64,000 nucleotides of DNA, from the NCBI RefSeq assembly GCF_900103985.1, contig NZ_FNIE01000008.1:388587-452586 (forward strand), in the 5' to 3' direction. A model generated the notes under the pieces. The model was not told where the DNA came from. It saw only the letters and a program-made list of their open reading frames with translations, and searched no databases. Position 1 is the first letter of the stretch; each line of letters starts with the position of its first letter. The position numbers were made by a program, and so were the translations under genes. Below, piece by piece: positions 16,314 to 24,303 of this stretch. The DNA is from Actinacidiphila guanduensis (GTDB lineage Bacteria > Actinomycetota > Actinomycetes > Streptomycetales > Streptomycetaceae).

Positions 16314-17327
16314 CTACGCCCAGGCGAAGGCGCGGGCCGGGTTGCGGACGAAGAGGGCGGCGGCCGCGTCCTCGCCGAGGGCCGCCGCGATGCGCGGGCG
16401 CAGCACCCGCAGCAGGTACGGCACGCCGGGACCGCCGCCGGTGGCGGCGCGGGCGGTGGCGGAGGTGGTGTCACCGCCGATCAGCAGCTGGTCGGCGTGG
16501 CCGGCCGCCGCCAGGTCCTCCAGGCAGCCCAGCAGCCGCCAGTCGGTAGCGTGGTGGGCGCGCGAGGGGCCGTCGAAGGCGAGGTACGCGCCCGAGGCGG
16601 CCAGCTCGCGGTGCAGCCCGGGGTCGGGGAAGCGGTTGAGGTGGCCGAGCAGCACGGATGCCGCGGGAACCCCCAATTGCCCTGTCAGCAGGGCGAGTAC
16701 GTCCGCGGCAGCGGTGCCCATCTCGTGGTGCACGCCGATCGGTGCCCCGGTGGCGTGGTGCGCCTCGGCGGCGGCAGCCATCACCTCGCGGGCGTGGCCG
16801 TCCAGACCGTGGAACATCCCCGCGACCTTCACCATGCCGGCCCTCGCGGGGCCGCGCGGACCGTCCGGGTCGTCCCCGGTGAGCATCCCCTCGGTCAGCT
16901 CGGCGGTGAAGAAGGCCGCGAGGCCGCCGCCCCTCAGCCGCTCCAGCAGCCCGGGAGCGTAGTGCGCGGCCTGGTGCAGACCGGTGGCGGCGACCAGGTG
17001 CACGCCCGCCGCCCGTGACAGCGCCGGCAGCTCGCCGGCCGCCCGGCCCATCCCGAAGGGCGTCCACTGCACCAGCGTCCCGCCGCCCAGTTCACGGAAC
17101 GTGGCCAGCTCCGCCGCTGCGGCCGCGGGGTCGTCCAGCTCGTGGCCCGGCAGGGCGGGGGAGCGCAGGAACAGATGGTCGTGGGCGTCGCACACGCCGA
17201 GGCGGTCGGGCGGGACATCCCCGAGCACGGTCCGCACGGCCCTCACTCGCGGACCGTCGGCCTCGGCGGGCTCCCCGGGCAGGTCCGGCCGCGGCTCCGC
17301 GGCAGCCCGGTCGGTCCGGGCGGTCAC
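16314..17327 (-). CDS. Phosphotriesterase/lactonase-like metal-dependent hydrolase
   Basis: A 337-residue TIM-barrel amidohydrolase of the phosphotriesterase (PTE) group. The HxH pair appears in DAHDHLF, the carboxylated bridging Lys in MVKVAG, the two further His in GVHHEMG and LLGHLNRF, and the metal/catalytic Asp in IGGDTTS. Members hydrolyse phosphotriesters or lactones including acyl-homoserine lactones. The GTG at 17327 overlaps the stop of the DUF4865 gene by four bases (GTGA), so the two are translationally coupled and probably share a pathway under the TetR regulator upstream. Confidence 0.82.
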   Translation of the reverse strand: MTARTDRAAAEPRPDLPGEPAEADGPRVRAVRTVLGDVPPDRLGVCDAHDHLFLRSPALPGHELDDPAAAAAELATFRELGGGTLVQWTPFGMGRAAGELPALSRAAGVHLVAATGLHQAAHYAPGLLERLRGGGLAAFFTAELTEGMLTGDDPDGPRGPARAGMVKVAGMFHGLDGHAREVMAAAAEAHHATGAPIGVHHEMGTAAADVLALLTGQLGVPAASVLLGHLNRFPDPGLHRELAASGAYLAFDGPSRAHHATDWRLLGCLEDLAAAGHADQLLIGGDTTSATARAATGGGPGVPYLLRVLRPRIAAALGEDAAAALFVRNPARAFAWA

Positions 17328-17911
17328 CACTGGCGCCCGGTCGGCAGGGCGGCCAGCTCCGGCCGCGAGAGGTGCAGCACCTCGAAGCGCTCGGCGCCGG
17401 GCTCCTCGGGGGCCACGTCCTGCCAGAGGGTGAAGCGCAGCAGCTCCCAGCGGCGCGGGTCGAGGAGCAGGGCCGCCGAGTGCAGGCCGGGGGCGGTCGC
17501 CAGGGCGGCCAGGTGCCTGATCTCGTCCTCGACGAGGGCGGGCAGGCCGGCGCCGGGCGGCAACCGCCGGGCGCGGCGGGACGCCGCGTGGGGATCCTCG
17601 TCCATGGCCGGGCCGCGCTCGAAGCCGAGCCCGCTCCAGTGCTCGACCACCGGGCGCCCGAAGTCCTCGGCCAGCCCGCGGAACCCTGGGCCGAACAGGA
17701 AGCTGTTCATGCCCTCCGGGGTGCGCCACAGATAGAAGGGCGCGTACTCGTTGACCGGCGAGCCGTCCCGGCCGCGCTCCCTGACCAGGTACGCCTTCTG
17801 CCCGAGGCCGGGGAAGCCGTCCAGGGCGCGGCCGCGGGTGGCCACACGCTGCCGGATGACGCCCATGTCGTAGTCGGCGGGCAGCGTGATGCGGTAGTTC
17901 ATGCCGTGCAC
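17324..17911 (-). CDS. DUF4865 family protein
   Basis: A 195-residue cytoplasmic protein. The opening MNYRITLPADYDMGVIRQRV and the NEYAPFYLWRTPEGMNSFLFGPGF segment are what I recall of the DUF4865 family, which often sits beside TetR regulators. Function is unknown; the fold may be a dimeric alpha/beta-barrel of monooxygenase type, a guess. GTG 17911 is preferred because GGGAG lies about nine bases before it; the ATG three codons downstream is possible. It is the middle gene of TetR-DUF4865-phosphotriesterase. Confidence 0.75.
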   Translation of the reverse strand: MHGMNYRITLPADYDMGVIRQRVATRGRALDGFPGLGQKAYLVRERGRDGSPVNEYAPFYLWRTPEGMNSFLFGPGFRGLAEDFGRPVVEHWSGLGFERGPAMDEDPHAASRRARRLPPGAGLPALVEDEIRHLAALATAPGLHSAALLLDPRRWELLRFTLWQDVAPEEPGAERFEVLHLSRPELAALPTGRQW

Positions 17912-18058
17912 GGTGGGATGCTCCCTCGTTCGGGACGGATCGGGACTCAGGGGTGTCGAGACGGGACGCGAGCCGGCCGGGCCGGCGGCGCCCGGTGCCG
18001 CGGCGGTGGCGGTGGGCAGCGCTCGGTGCCGCCTTGGGCGAAGACGCGGAATGCTGCC

Positions 18059-18643
18059 TCAGGCGCCGTGCGGTGCCTCGCCGGTCGCGGCCGCCGCCAG
18101 CAGGCCCAGCGCCCCGCGTACCGCCCGGTCGAAGGGCTCGCGGTCGCCGGCCGCGCGGGCCAGCACGTAGCCGCCCTGGACGACAGCCGTGATCGCGGCG
18201 GCGGTGTCGGCCGGGTCGAGTCCCGGCCGCAGCTCCCCGGCGGCGATGCCGTCGGCGACGATGCCGGCGACGCGCTCGGCCAGCCATGCGAAGGTCTCGC
18301 GGACCGGTGCCCGCAGCTCGTCGCTGGCGATCACCTCCGGGTCCATCGCCATCCGGCCCACCCGGCAGCCCCGCAGCGGCTCGCGCTCGCGCCCCAGGTA
18401 GCCGCCGACCCTCTCCAGCGCGGTGCCCTCCCGCCCGAGCTGCTCCTCGGCCTGGGCCCGCAGCTCCCGCGCGCTGCGCCGCATCGCGGTGAGCGCGAGG
18501 TCCGGCTTGCCGCGGAAGTGGTGGTACATGCTGCCCTGCCCGGCGCCCGCCCGCTCCTGGATGGCCTTGGGGCTGGTGCCCACGTATCCGCGCTCCCAGA
18601 GCAGCTCCTGGGCGCTGGTGACGAGTCGTTCGGCAGTGTCCAT
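18059..18643 (-). CDS. TetR family transcriptional regulator of the DUF4865/PTE operon
   Basis: A 194-residue repressor. The helix-turn-helix SPKAIQERAGAGQGSMYHHFRGK covers about residues 24-46, with MYHHFRGKPDL typical of the recognition helix end. The C-terminal half resembles TetR_C domains with CRVGRMAMD. Expression is probably leaderless from a TACACT -10 (18651-18656) seven bases before the ATG. An 18-base quasi-palindrome overlaps that -10, which strongly suggests autorepression. The two enzymes follow on the same strand after 147 bases. Confidence 0.86.
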   Translation of the reverse strand: MDTAERLVTSAQELLWERGYVGTSPKAIQERAGAGQGSMYHHFRGKPDLALTAMRRSARELRAQAEEQLGREGTALERVGGYLGREREPLRGCRVGRMAMDPEVIASDELRAPVRETFAWLAERVAGIVADGIAAGELRPGLDPADTAAAITAVVQGGYVLARAAGDREPFDRAVRGALGLLAAAATGEAPHGA

Positions 18644-18650
18644 GACGGGC

Positions 18651-18671
18651 AGTGTACATACCAGTAGGTAC
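18651..18671 (-). promoter_or_regulatory. Leaderless promoter and overlapping TetR operator
   Basis: TACACT (18651-18656, minus strand) ends seven bases before the ATG. The quasi-palindrome GTACATACCAGTAGGTAC (18654-18671, plus strand), with GTAC at both ends and about 14 of 18 symmetric positions, overlaps it and is the probable binding site of the adjacent regulator. Confidence 0.65.
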
Positions 18672-18713
18672 AGAAGGCTCCTGCGAGATGCCCCGCGGAA
18701 CGACCGCGCCCGC

Positions 18714-19277
18714 TCAGGCGAAGTGCACCTGCGCGGCCGTCACCACCGTGCCGAACCGCGGGAAGTCCAGCGCCACTGCGGCCTCGTGCTCGGCCGCCGT
18801 CAGTCCCGACATCGCGTCCCGCGCGAGGACGAGACCGTAGCCGAGGTCGGCGGCGGCGCGGGCGGTGGACTCCACGGCGAGGTTCGTGGCGATGCCCGCC
18901 AGCACCAGCGTGCGGACGCCGCGTTCGGCCAGCCGCGGGTGCAACTCGGTGTCCTGGAAGGCGCCCATGGCCGGCTTGTCGACCACCAGGTCGGCCGCGG
19001 CGGCCACTTCGGGCACCAGGTCGCTGCCGGGCGGCCGGCCGTGCGGGCCGGCCCGGCGGCCCCGCACGGCCACGACGGGGGCACCGGCCGCGCGGAAGGC
19101 CGCGGCCAGACCGAGGGACGCGGTGACCACCCCGGCGCCCGGCCGGGGCGCCAGCGGCAGCGCGACCATGCGCTCCATGAGGTCCACGAGCACCAGGGCC
19201 GTGCGCGCCGGATCGAGGCCCGCGCCCAGCGGCGACTCGTACCCGCCGCGGCCGCGTTCGTGATCATGTGCGGTCAT
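18714..19277 (-). CDS. Isochorismatase-like hydrolase lacking the catalytic Cys
   Basis: A 187-residue isochorismatase-fold protein. The catalytic Asp is in ALVLVDLM and the Lys in DKPAMGAF. In place of the usual Cys in the TNxCV..TAR motif the sequence is IATNLAVESTAR, so the nucleophile is Ala. True isochorismatases such as EntB and PhzD also lack the Cys, so hydrolysis of a vinyl ether by the Asp/Lys pair is possible, whereas nicotinamidase or carbamoylase activity is unlikely. It lies upstream of the TetR gene on the same strand and may be independently transcribed. Confidence 0.78.
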   Translation of the reverse strand: MTAHDHERGRGGYESPLGAGLDPARTALVLVDLMERMVALPLAPRPGAGVVTASLGLAAAFRAAGAPVVAVRGRRAGPHGRPPGSDLVPEVAAAADLVVDKPAMGAFQDTELHPRLAERGVRTLVLAGIATNLAVESTARAAADLGYGLVLARDAMSGLTAAEHEAAVALDFPRFGTVVTAAQVHFA

Positions 19278-19472
19278 GGGCGGACCCTACCCGGCCGCCC
19301 GCAGGTCTGCGCAAGATCGAACAGCCGGTTTCTGCAAGGGAGTTGAACATCCGGTGAGCAGGTGCGGGCGATTGCCGCCGCACCCCCGCGGACGGCTTCC
19401 GGCTTCTTCTGCCGCGGGGGCCCGCGGCCGATACGCTGGGTGGTGGAACGCCCAAGTGGGAGGAGGCCCGAC

Positions 19473-19712
19473 GTGGCCGAGAGCACCATCGGACAGCCGT
19501 TGGCCGACGGGAAGAAGCCGCAGCTCGACCTGACGGACGCGGAGTGGCTGTCCAGCAGCCAGGGGACGGGCGATGTGCAGATCGCCTTCGTCGAGGGCTA
19601 CATCGCGATGCGGGACGGGCGGAACCCCGAGGGGCCCGCGCTGATCTTCACCCCCGCGGAGTGGCGTGCCTTCGTCCTGGGCGCCCGCGACGGCGAGTTC
19701 GACCTGACCTGA
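19473..19712 (+). CDS. DUF397-domain protein
   Basis: A 79-residue protein with the DUF397 pattern: EWLSSSQGTGDVQIAFVEGY, then MRDGRNPEGPALIFTPAEWRAFVLGARDGEFD. DUF397 proteins are abundant in Streptomyces, usually beside XRE-type regulators, and the BldB/WhiJ-type systems are the studied relatives. No XRE regulator is adjacent here, so this is an orphan copy. The GTG start is preceded by GGAGGAGG. A TACGCT -10-like box sits near 19433. A structured terminator-like element follows. Confidence 0.8.
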   Translation: MAESTIGQPLADGKKPQLDLTDAEWLSSSQGTGDVQIAFVEGYIAMRDGRNPEGPALIFTPAEWRAFVLGARDGEFDLT

Positions 19713-19728
19713 CCCGTCCCGAATCCTC

Positions 19729-19814
19729 CGCGACCCCTGCCGGCGGCCGCGGGCACCTCGGTGCCCGGACCGGCGGCGCCTTCGGGAGGGCGCCGGCTGC
19801 CGGCAGGGGTCGCG
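19729..19814. terminator. 86-base branched inverted-repeat element
   Basis: Arms CGCGACCCCTGCCGGC (19729-19744) and its exact complement (19799-19814) enclose two smaller hairpins: GGGCAC-ctcg-GTGCCC (19751-19766) and CGGCGCC...GGCGCCG (19774-19795). The whole folds as a three-way junction between two convergent genes. A bidirectional terminator is the simplest reading; a structured RNA is possible. Confidence 0.65.
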
Positions 19815-19880
19815 TTGTTCTGCCCGGCCGCGCGGGCCTCCGGCGGACCGGATCGGGCCAGTCGGACCAGGGCCGCGGGA

Positions 19881-20585
19881 TCAGGGCCAGTCGGCCAGCT
19901 GCGGCAGCGGCCCGCCCTCCAGCGGGGCCTCGGGCACCCGGCCCGCCAGCCACGCCGCGATGTCGCAGATCCGCCCGCGTACCTCGATCTCCCGGCCCGA
20001 GCCGCGCACCGCGCTCCAGCCGGTGTCCGTCGCCGTGAAGGCCACCTGGTAGCCCGCGGGCACCCGCGGCGCCAGGTAGTCGACCAGATAGGTGCACAGC
20101 GGCAGCGACCAGTCGGCGCTGGTGCGGCCGAGCCGCGCGTCCACGGTGTGGATCTCCAGCTCCCGCCACCAGGCCCGGCCCGCGTCCAGCAGCGCCCCGT
20201 CCCGGTAGCGCACCGGCCGGTCCCAGTCGTCCGGGCCGACGGCCGCCCAGGACGCCTCCACCTCGTCCAGCGCGTCGGCCAGGGCGGAGCGCAGTTGCGG
20301 GGCCGAGCGGCGGTGGCCCGCCTCGATGGCGGCGTCGCGGGCGGGCCGCCCGCCGTCGTAGACGTCGATCAGCGTGCCGCGCAGGGCGTAGCGCGCCTGG
20401 CGGGCCAGGGCGAGGCCGACGCCCTCGATGTGGGTGAGCACGTGCCCGCGGCTCCAGCCGGGCAGGGCGCTGGGCGCGCGGAGCAGTTCGTCGGTGAGGC
20501 CGGGCAGCAGCGCCCGCAGCCGGTCCTGCCCCTCGGCGAGAGCGGCCTGCAGTCCGTCCGTCCCCGTCCCGTTCACGGCCACCAC
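19881..20585 (-). CDS. Maleylpyruvate isomerase family, mycothiol-dependent (DinB-like)
   Basis: A 234-residue protein. The N-terminal DinB-like four-helix domain has WSRGHVLTHIEG, whose His is one of three metal ligands, and ARAWWRELEIHTVDARLG, supplying the metal-binding Glu/His. A smaller C-terminal alpha/beta domain follows (from about residue 165), as in MDMPI_C proteins. The family includes mycothiol-dependent maleylpyruvate isomerase, though most actinobacterial paralogues have no proven substrate. The GTG start is preceded by GAGGGGG. It is divergent from the CGNR gene with a shared 8-bp inverted repeat. Confidence 0.8.
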   Translation of the reverse strand: MVAVNGTGTDGLQAALAEGQDRLRALLPGLTDELLRAPSALPGWSRGHVLTHIEGVGLALARQARYALRGTLIDVYDGGRPARDAAIEAGHRRSAPQLRSALADALDEVEASWAAVGPDDWDRPVRYRDGALLDAGRAWWRELEIHTVDARLGRTSADWSLPLCTYLVDYLAPRVPAGYQVAFTATDTGWSAVRGSGREIEVRGRICDIAAWLAGRVPEAPLEGGPLPQLADWP

Positions 20586-20599
20586 GAAACCCCCTCGGT

Positions 20600-20630
20600 G
20601 TTAATGGATGAGCGCGACGATACCATTAAC
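20600..20630. promoter_or_regulatory. Inverted repeat and leaderless -10 in the divergent promoter
   Basis: GTTAATGG (20600-20607) and CCATTAAC (20623-20630) are perfect complements 15 bases apart. The right arm overlaps a TACCAT -10 (20621-20626) that ends seven bases before the ATG at 20634. This arrangement suits an autoregulatory operator between the two divergent genes. Confidence 0.6.
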
Positions 20631-20633
20631 CAC

Positions 20634-21248
20634 ATGCACGGTGATCATCTCGCCCTCGACCTCGCGGTGACCATCCGCCACGACGGTCACGACGGCGTCG
20701 CCGACGACCTCGCCCAGCCCGCGGGCCTGACCGCCTGGGTGCTCGGCCACGCCGAGGACCTGCGCCGACACGGCTTCCCCGCCGTCCCTTTCACGGCGGA
20801 CGAGGCGTCCCGCGCGGCCGTGGCCGAGGTGCGCACGGCGCTGCGCGCGCTCTTCGCCCGGGCCGTCCTGCCGGGTCCGCCCTCCTCGGCCGACACCGGG
20901 CGGCTGCCGGACCCCGCGGCCGCGCTGGAACGGCTGAACGCCGCCGCGGCCCGGGTGCCCGTGCACTACCGGCTCGCCTGGCCGCAGGACGGCGCACCCG
21001 CGGCGGGCCATCACCCGGCCGGGGAGCATCCGCGGGCCGAACTGCTCGCCGCCGCTCTCGCCCGGGCCGGCATCGCCTTCCTGGCCGGCCCGGACCGCGC
21101 CCGTCTGCGCGCGTGCCCCGCGCCCCGCTGCGTGCGGTACTTCGTGCAGTCCCACCCGCGCCAGGAGTGGTGCAAGCCGTCCTGCGGCAACCGGGCCCGG
21201 GTCGCCCGCCACCACGCCCGGCAGCGCGCCCGCGAGGCGCTGGGCTGA
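20634..21248 (+). CDS. ABATE/CGNR zinc-finger transcriptional regulator-like protein
   Basis: A 204-residue protein with an N-terminal ABATE domain (HLALDLAVTI onward) and a C-terminal CGNR zinc finger: CPAPRCVRYFVQ, then EWCKPSCGNRARVARHHARQR. The four cysteines would bind zinc and the Arg/His-rich tail would contact nucleic acid. Such proteins are predicted stress-responsive regulators. The ATG at 20634 is chosen because it begins exactly at the domain and fits a leaderless start; an in-frame ATG at 20604 lies within the inverted repeat. Confidence 0.85.
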   Translation: MHGDHLALDLAVTIRHDGHDGVADDLAQPAGLTAWVLGHAEDLRRHGFPAVPFTADEASRAAVAEVRTALRALFARAVLPGPPSSADTGRLPDPAAALERLNAAAARVPVHYRLAWPQDGAPAAGHHPAGEHPRAELLAAALARAGIAFLAGPDRARLRACPAPRCVRYFVQSHPRQEWCKPSCGNRARVARHHARQRAREALG

Positions 21249-21589
21249 ACCCGGGCGCGGCCCCCGTCGCCGCCGGTCGTCGCCGGTCGTCGCCGTGGGG
21301 AGCATCGGGCCGCGGGGGCGCACATGGGGCGCACGGGGGCTTTGACGGGGAGTGGGGCCGGGGCGCGGTGGTGGGGGCGGGGGTGCCCGTGGGAGGGTCG
21401 CGGCGGGCCGATCCGCGGCGGGCGCTCCGCCGGCACCGCCTGCCGGTCCCGCCGACTGCCAGCGGTGGGACCGGCTGCCGCCGTTCCTCCTCACACAGCG
21501 CAGCCGACGGCGTACGCTGTGGCCCCACCGGGAGGCGTGCGCCCGGCGCACGGCGACTTCCCGACGCCAGGCGGAGGCAGGGGGAGTAC
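21249..21589. other. 341-base intergenic region
   Basis: Contains an exact 10-base tandem repeat (CGCCGGTCGT, two and a half copies, 21271-21295) followed by G-rich low-complexity sequence and a GGAGG/GGGGGAG ribosome binding site for the next gene. No small gene is evident. Confidence 0.4.
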
Positions 21590-24259
21590 ATGGCACAGGG
21601 GCGGATCGACGCGCGCCCATTGCTGGAACGCGACGCGGAGATCGCCGCGGCCGATGCCGCTCTCGACCGGCTCACCGACCGAGGACAACCCGCCGGCGGC
21701 CTGCTGGCGGTCGCCGGCCGGGCCGGTCTGGGCAAGACCACGCTGCTCGCCGAGGTCCGCGCCCGCGCGGCCGGACGTGGCTGCACCGTGCTGAGCGCCC
21801 GCGGCGGTGACCAGGAGCAGCAGGTCGCCTTCCACGTCGCCCGGCAACTGCTGCAGCCGCTGCTGGCAGGCGTCGGGGACGAGGAGCTGAAGGCGGCGTT
21901 CGGCAGCTGGTACGGCATCGTGGGGCCCGCGCTCGGGCTGTGCGCCGCCGAGGGGTCCGCGCCCGACCCGCAGGGCCTGCGCGACGGCCTGGACTGGGTG
22001 CTCACCCACGTCGTGGTGCAGCACGCGCCGGTGGTGCTGGTGCTGGACGACGCCCACTGGGCCGACCCGCAGTCCCTGAACTGGCTGGCCGCCTTCGCAC
22101 CGCGCACCGACGACCTCGCGCTGCTGCTCGTCGTCGCCTACCGGCCGGACGAACTCCCGGCGTCCGCCGAGGCGTTCCGCGGCCTGCCGGGCCGCGCCGG
22201 AGGCCGGCCCATCGGCCTGGAGCCGCTGACCGCGGGCGCGATCGGCGACCTGGTGCGCGAGGCCGTCGGCGACCACGCCGACGACGCCTTCTGCCGCGAG
22301 TGCTGGGCGGTCACCGGCGGCAACCCCTTCGAGGCCGTCGAGCTGACCGCCAAGGTGCGCGACCGCGGCCTTCGGCCCGACGCCTCGGCCGTCCCGCTGC
22401 TGCGCGACCTGGCCGCCGCGGTCAAGGGCAGCGGCCTGATCGCCCGCCTGGAGCGGCTGGGGCCCTCCACGGTCCGCCTGGCCTGGGCCGCGGCGGTGCT
22501 CGGCACCGAGGTCAGGCCCGAACTCGCCGCCGCCGTCGCCGGTCTCGGCAGCCAGGAGGCCGCCGACTGCGCCGACCGGCTGCGCGAGGCCCGCGTGCTC
22601 ACCGGCAGCCGCACTCTGGAGTTCGTGCACCCGCTGATCGCCACCGCGGTCTACCGGGCGATCCCCGACGCGGTGCGGGTGGCCCTGCACGGCAAGGCGG
22701 CGTGGGCGGTGGTCGACGCCGGGCTCGGCTCCGCCGCGGCCGCCCGCCACCTGCTGGAGACCCACCCCGAGGAGGACCCCTGGGTGGTGGGCCACCTGCG
22801 CGCCGCCTCCCGCGAGATGCTGGGCGCCGGCGCGCCGGAGGCGGCCCGCGACCACCTCGCCAGGGCGCTGCGCGAACCCCCGCCGCCGCACGAGCGGGCC
22901 GCCGTGCTCTACGAACTGGGCAGCTCCACCCAGCTGCTGGAGCCCACCACCACCGTCAACCACTTGCGCGCCGCCCTCCAGGAGCCGATCGACGACCCGG
23001 ACCTGCGCGACCGCATCGTCATCCTGCTCGCGCAGTCCCTCGCCCACAGCGACCGGATCGGCGAGGCGGCGGACGAGGTCGGGCGCGCCGCCCGCAGCGC
23101 GACCAGCGCCCGTACCCGGCTGCGCATGCAGTCCGAGCAGTTCATGTGGGACGCCTTCCGCGCCGACGAGCCCGACTCGCCCCGCCGCTCGCGCCGCCTG
23201 GCCCGCTTCGCCGACCGCCTCACCGGCCGCGACCTGACCGAGCGCTACGTCATCGGCCTGCGCGCCTGGGACGCCACCTTGCGCGGGGAGCCCACCGAGA
23301 CGGTGCTGCACCACGCCGCCCGCGCCCTTTCCGGCGGCCTGCCCTGGGCCGACGCCAGCCGCGGCTTCGAGGTGCCCGCGCTGGTCGCCATGACCTACGC
23401 CTACGCCGACCGGCCCGAACGCGCCGAGGAACTCTTCGCCGAGGGCATCGCCGACTTCGAGCGGCACGGCTGGCGCGGCGCCCACCTGTCCTTCGGCTAC
23501 CTGCTGCTGGGCTACGTGCGCCACCGCAGCGGCCGGCTCGCCGAGGCCGAGGCGCTGGCCCGCGACGGGCTGCGGCTGGCCGAGCGGGTCGGCCGCGGCA
23601 CCCCTGTGCAGTGGTACGCCGTCGCGGTGCTGACCGGGGTGCTGATCGCCCGCGGCCGCACCGCGGAGGCCGCCGCCCTCGCCGAGGAGTACGCCTTCGC
23701 CGAGCCCTTCCCCGCCGCCGTCACCTTCCCCGACGCCCAGGCCGTCCACGGCGCCCTGCTGCTGGCCGGCGGCCGCCACGAGGAGGCCGCCGCCGAACTG
23801 TCCGCGGTGGGCAGCAGGCTCGACCCGCGCGGCATGCGCAACCCAGCCTGGTGCCCCTGGCAGCTCGACCTCGCCCGCGCCCAGGTGCACACCGCGCCCG
23901 AACTGGCCGGCGCCACCGCCCGCGACGCCCTCGGCCGCGCCCGCCGCTTCGGCGCGGCCTCCACCATCGGCCACGCCCTGCTCGTCACCGCCGAGACCGC
24001 CGCGGGACAGGAGCGGCTCACCCTCCTCGCCGACGCGGTCACCTGTCTGGAGGCCTCCCCGGCCGCCCACCACCTCGCCGCCGCCCTGGTGGCGCAGGGC
24101 ACCGCCCTGGCCGAGGCCGGGCGCACCGCGGAGGGCCGGCGGGCCCTGCGGCGCGGCCTGGAAGGGGCCGTCAGCTGCGGCGCCGACGGGCTGGCCGGGC
24201 GGGCGCGGGCCGGACTCGCCGGGGTCCCCGGGCAGCCCGCGCCCGGCGGGGCGGCCTGA
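21590..24259 (+). CDS. LAL-type AAA/STAND ATPase without a LuxR HTH domain
   Basis: An 889-residue protein. The N-terminal ATPase carries Walker A GRAGLGKT (residues 43-50) and a Walker B VVLVLDDAHWAD near 143-154, followed by the winged-helix-like region (FVHPLIATAVYRAI) and about 450 residues of helical TPR-like repeats (AEELFAEGIADFERHG, AEALARDGLRLAERVG). This is the architecture of large ATP-binding LuxR regulators, but the protein stops with ALVAQGTALAEAGRTAEGRRALRRGLE and a short Ala/Gly tail, exactly where a C-terminal LuxR helix-turn-helix would normally start. It may act through a partner or by signal titration. ATG 21590 follows GGGGGAG. Confidence 0.8.
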   Translation: MAQGRIDARPLLERDAEIAAADAALDRLTDRGQPAGGLLAVAGRAGLGKTTLLAEVRARAAGRGCTVLSARGGDQEQQVAFHVARQLLQPLLAGVGDEELKAAFGSWYGIVGPALGLCAAEGSAPDPQGLRDGLDWVLTHVVVQHAPVVLVLDDAHWADPQSLNWLAAFAPRTDDLALLLVVAYRPDELPASAEAFRGLPGRAGGRPIGLEPLTAGAIGDLVREAVGDHADDAFCRECWAVTGGNPFEAVELTAKVRDRGLRPDASAVPLLRDLAAAVKGSGLIARLERLGPSTVRLAWAAAVLGTEVRPELAAAVAGLGSQEAADCADRLREARVLTGSRTLEFVHPLIATAVYRAIPDAVRVALHGKAAWAVVDAGLGSAAAARHLLETHPEEDPWVVGHLRAASREMLGAGAPEAARDHLARALREPPPPHERAAVLYELGSSTQLLEPTTTVNHLRAALQEPIDDPDLRDRIVILLAQSLAHSDRIGEAADEVGRAARSATSARTRLRMQSEQFMWDAFRADEPDSPRRSRRLARFADRLTGRDLTERYVIGLRAWDATLRGEPTETVLHHAARALSGGLPWADASRGFEVPALVAMTYAYADRPERAEELFAEGIADFERHGWRGAHLSFGYLLLGYVRHRSGRLAEAEALARDGLRLAERVGRGTPVQWYAVAVLTGVLIARGRTAEAAALAEEYAFAEPFPAAVTFPDAQAVHGALLLAGGRHEEAAAELSAVGSRLDPRGMRNPAWCPWQLDLARAQVHTAPELAGATARDALGRARRFGAASTIGHALLVTAETAAGQERLTLLADAVTCLEASPAAHHLAAALVAQGTALAEAGRTAEGRRALRRGLEGAVSCGADGLAGRARAGLAGVPGQPAPGGAA

Positions 24260-24291
24260 CGGCCCGGCTCCCACCGCACCGGGGCTACCCG

Positions 24292-24297
24292 TACGAT
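24292..24297 (+). promoter_or_regulatory. -10 box TACGAT for a leaderless transcript
   Basis: TACGAT ends six bases before the ATG at 24304, without a ribosome binding site in between. Confidence 0.5.
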
Positions 24298-24303
24298 GGC
24301 CGC

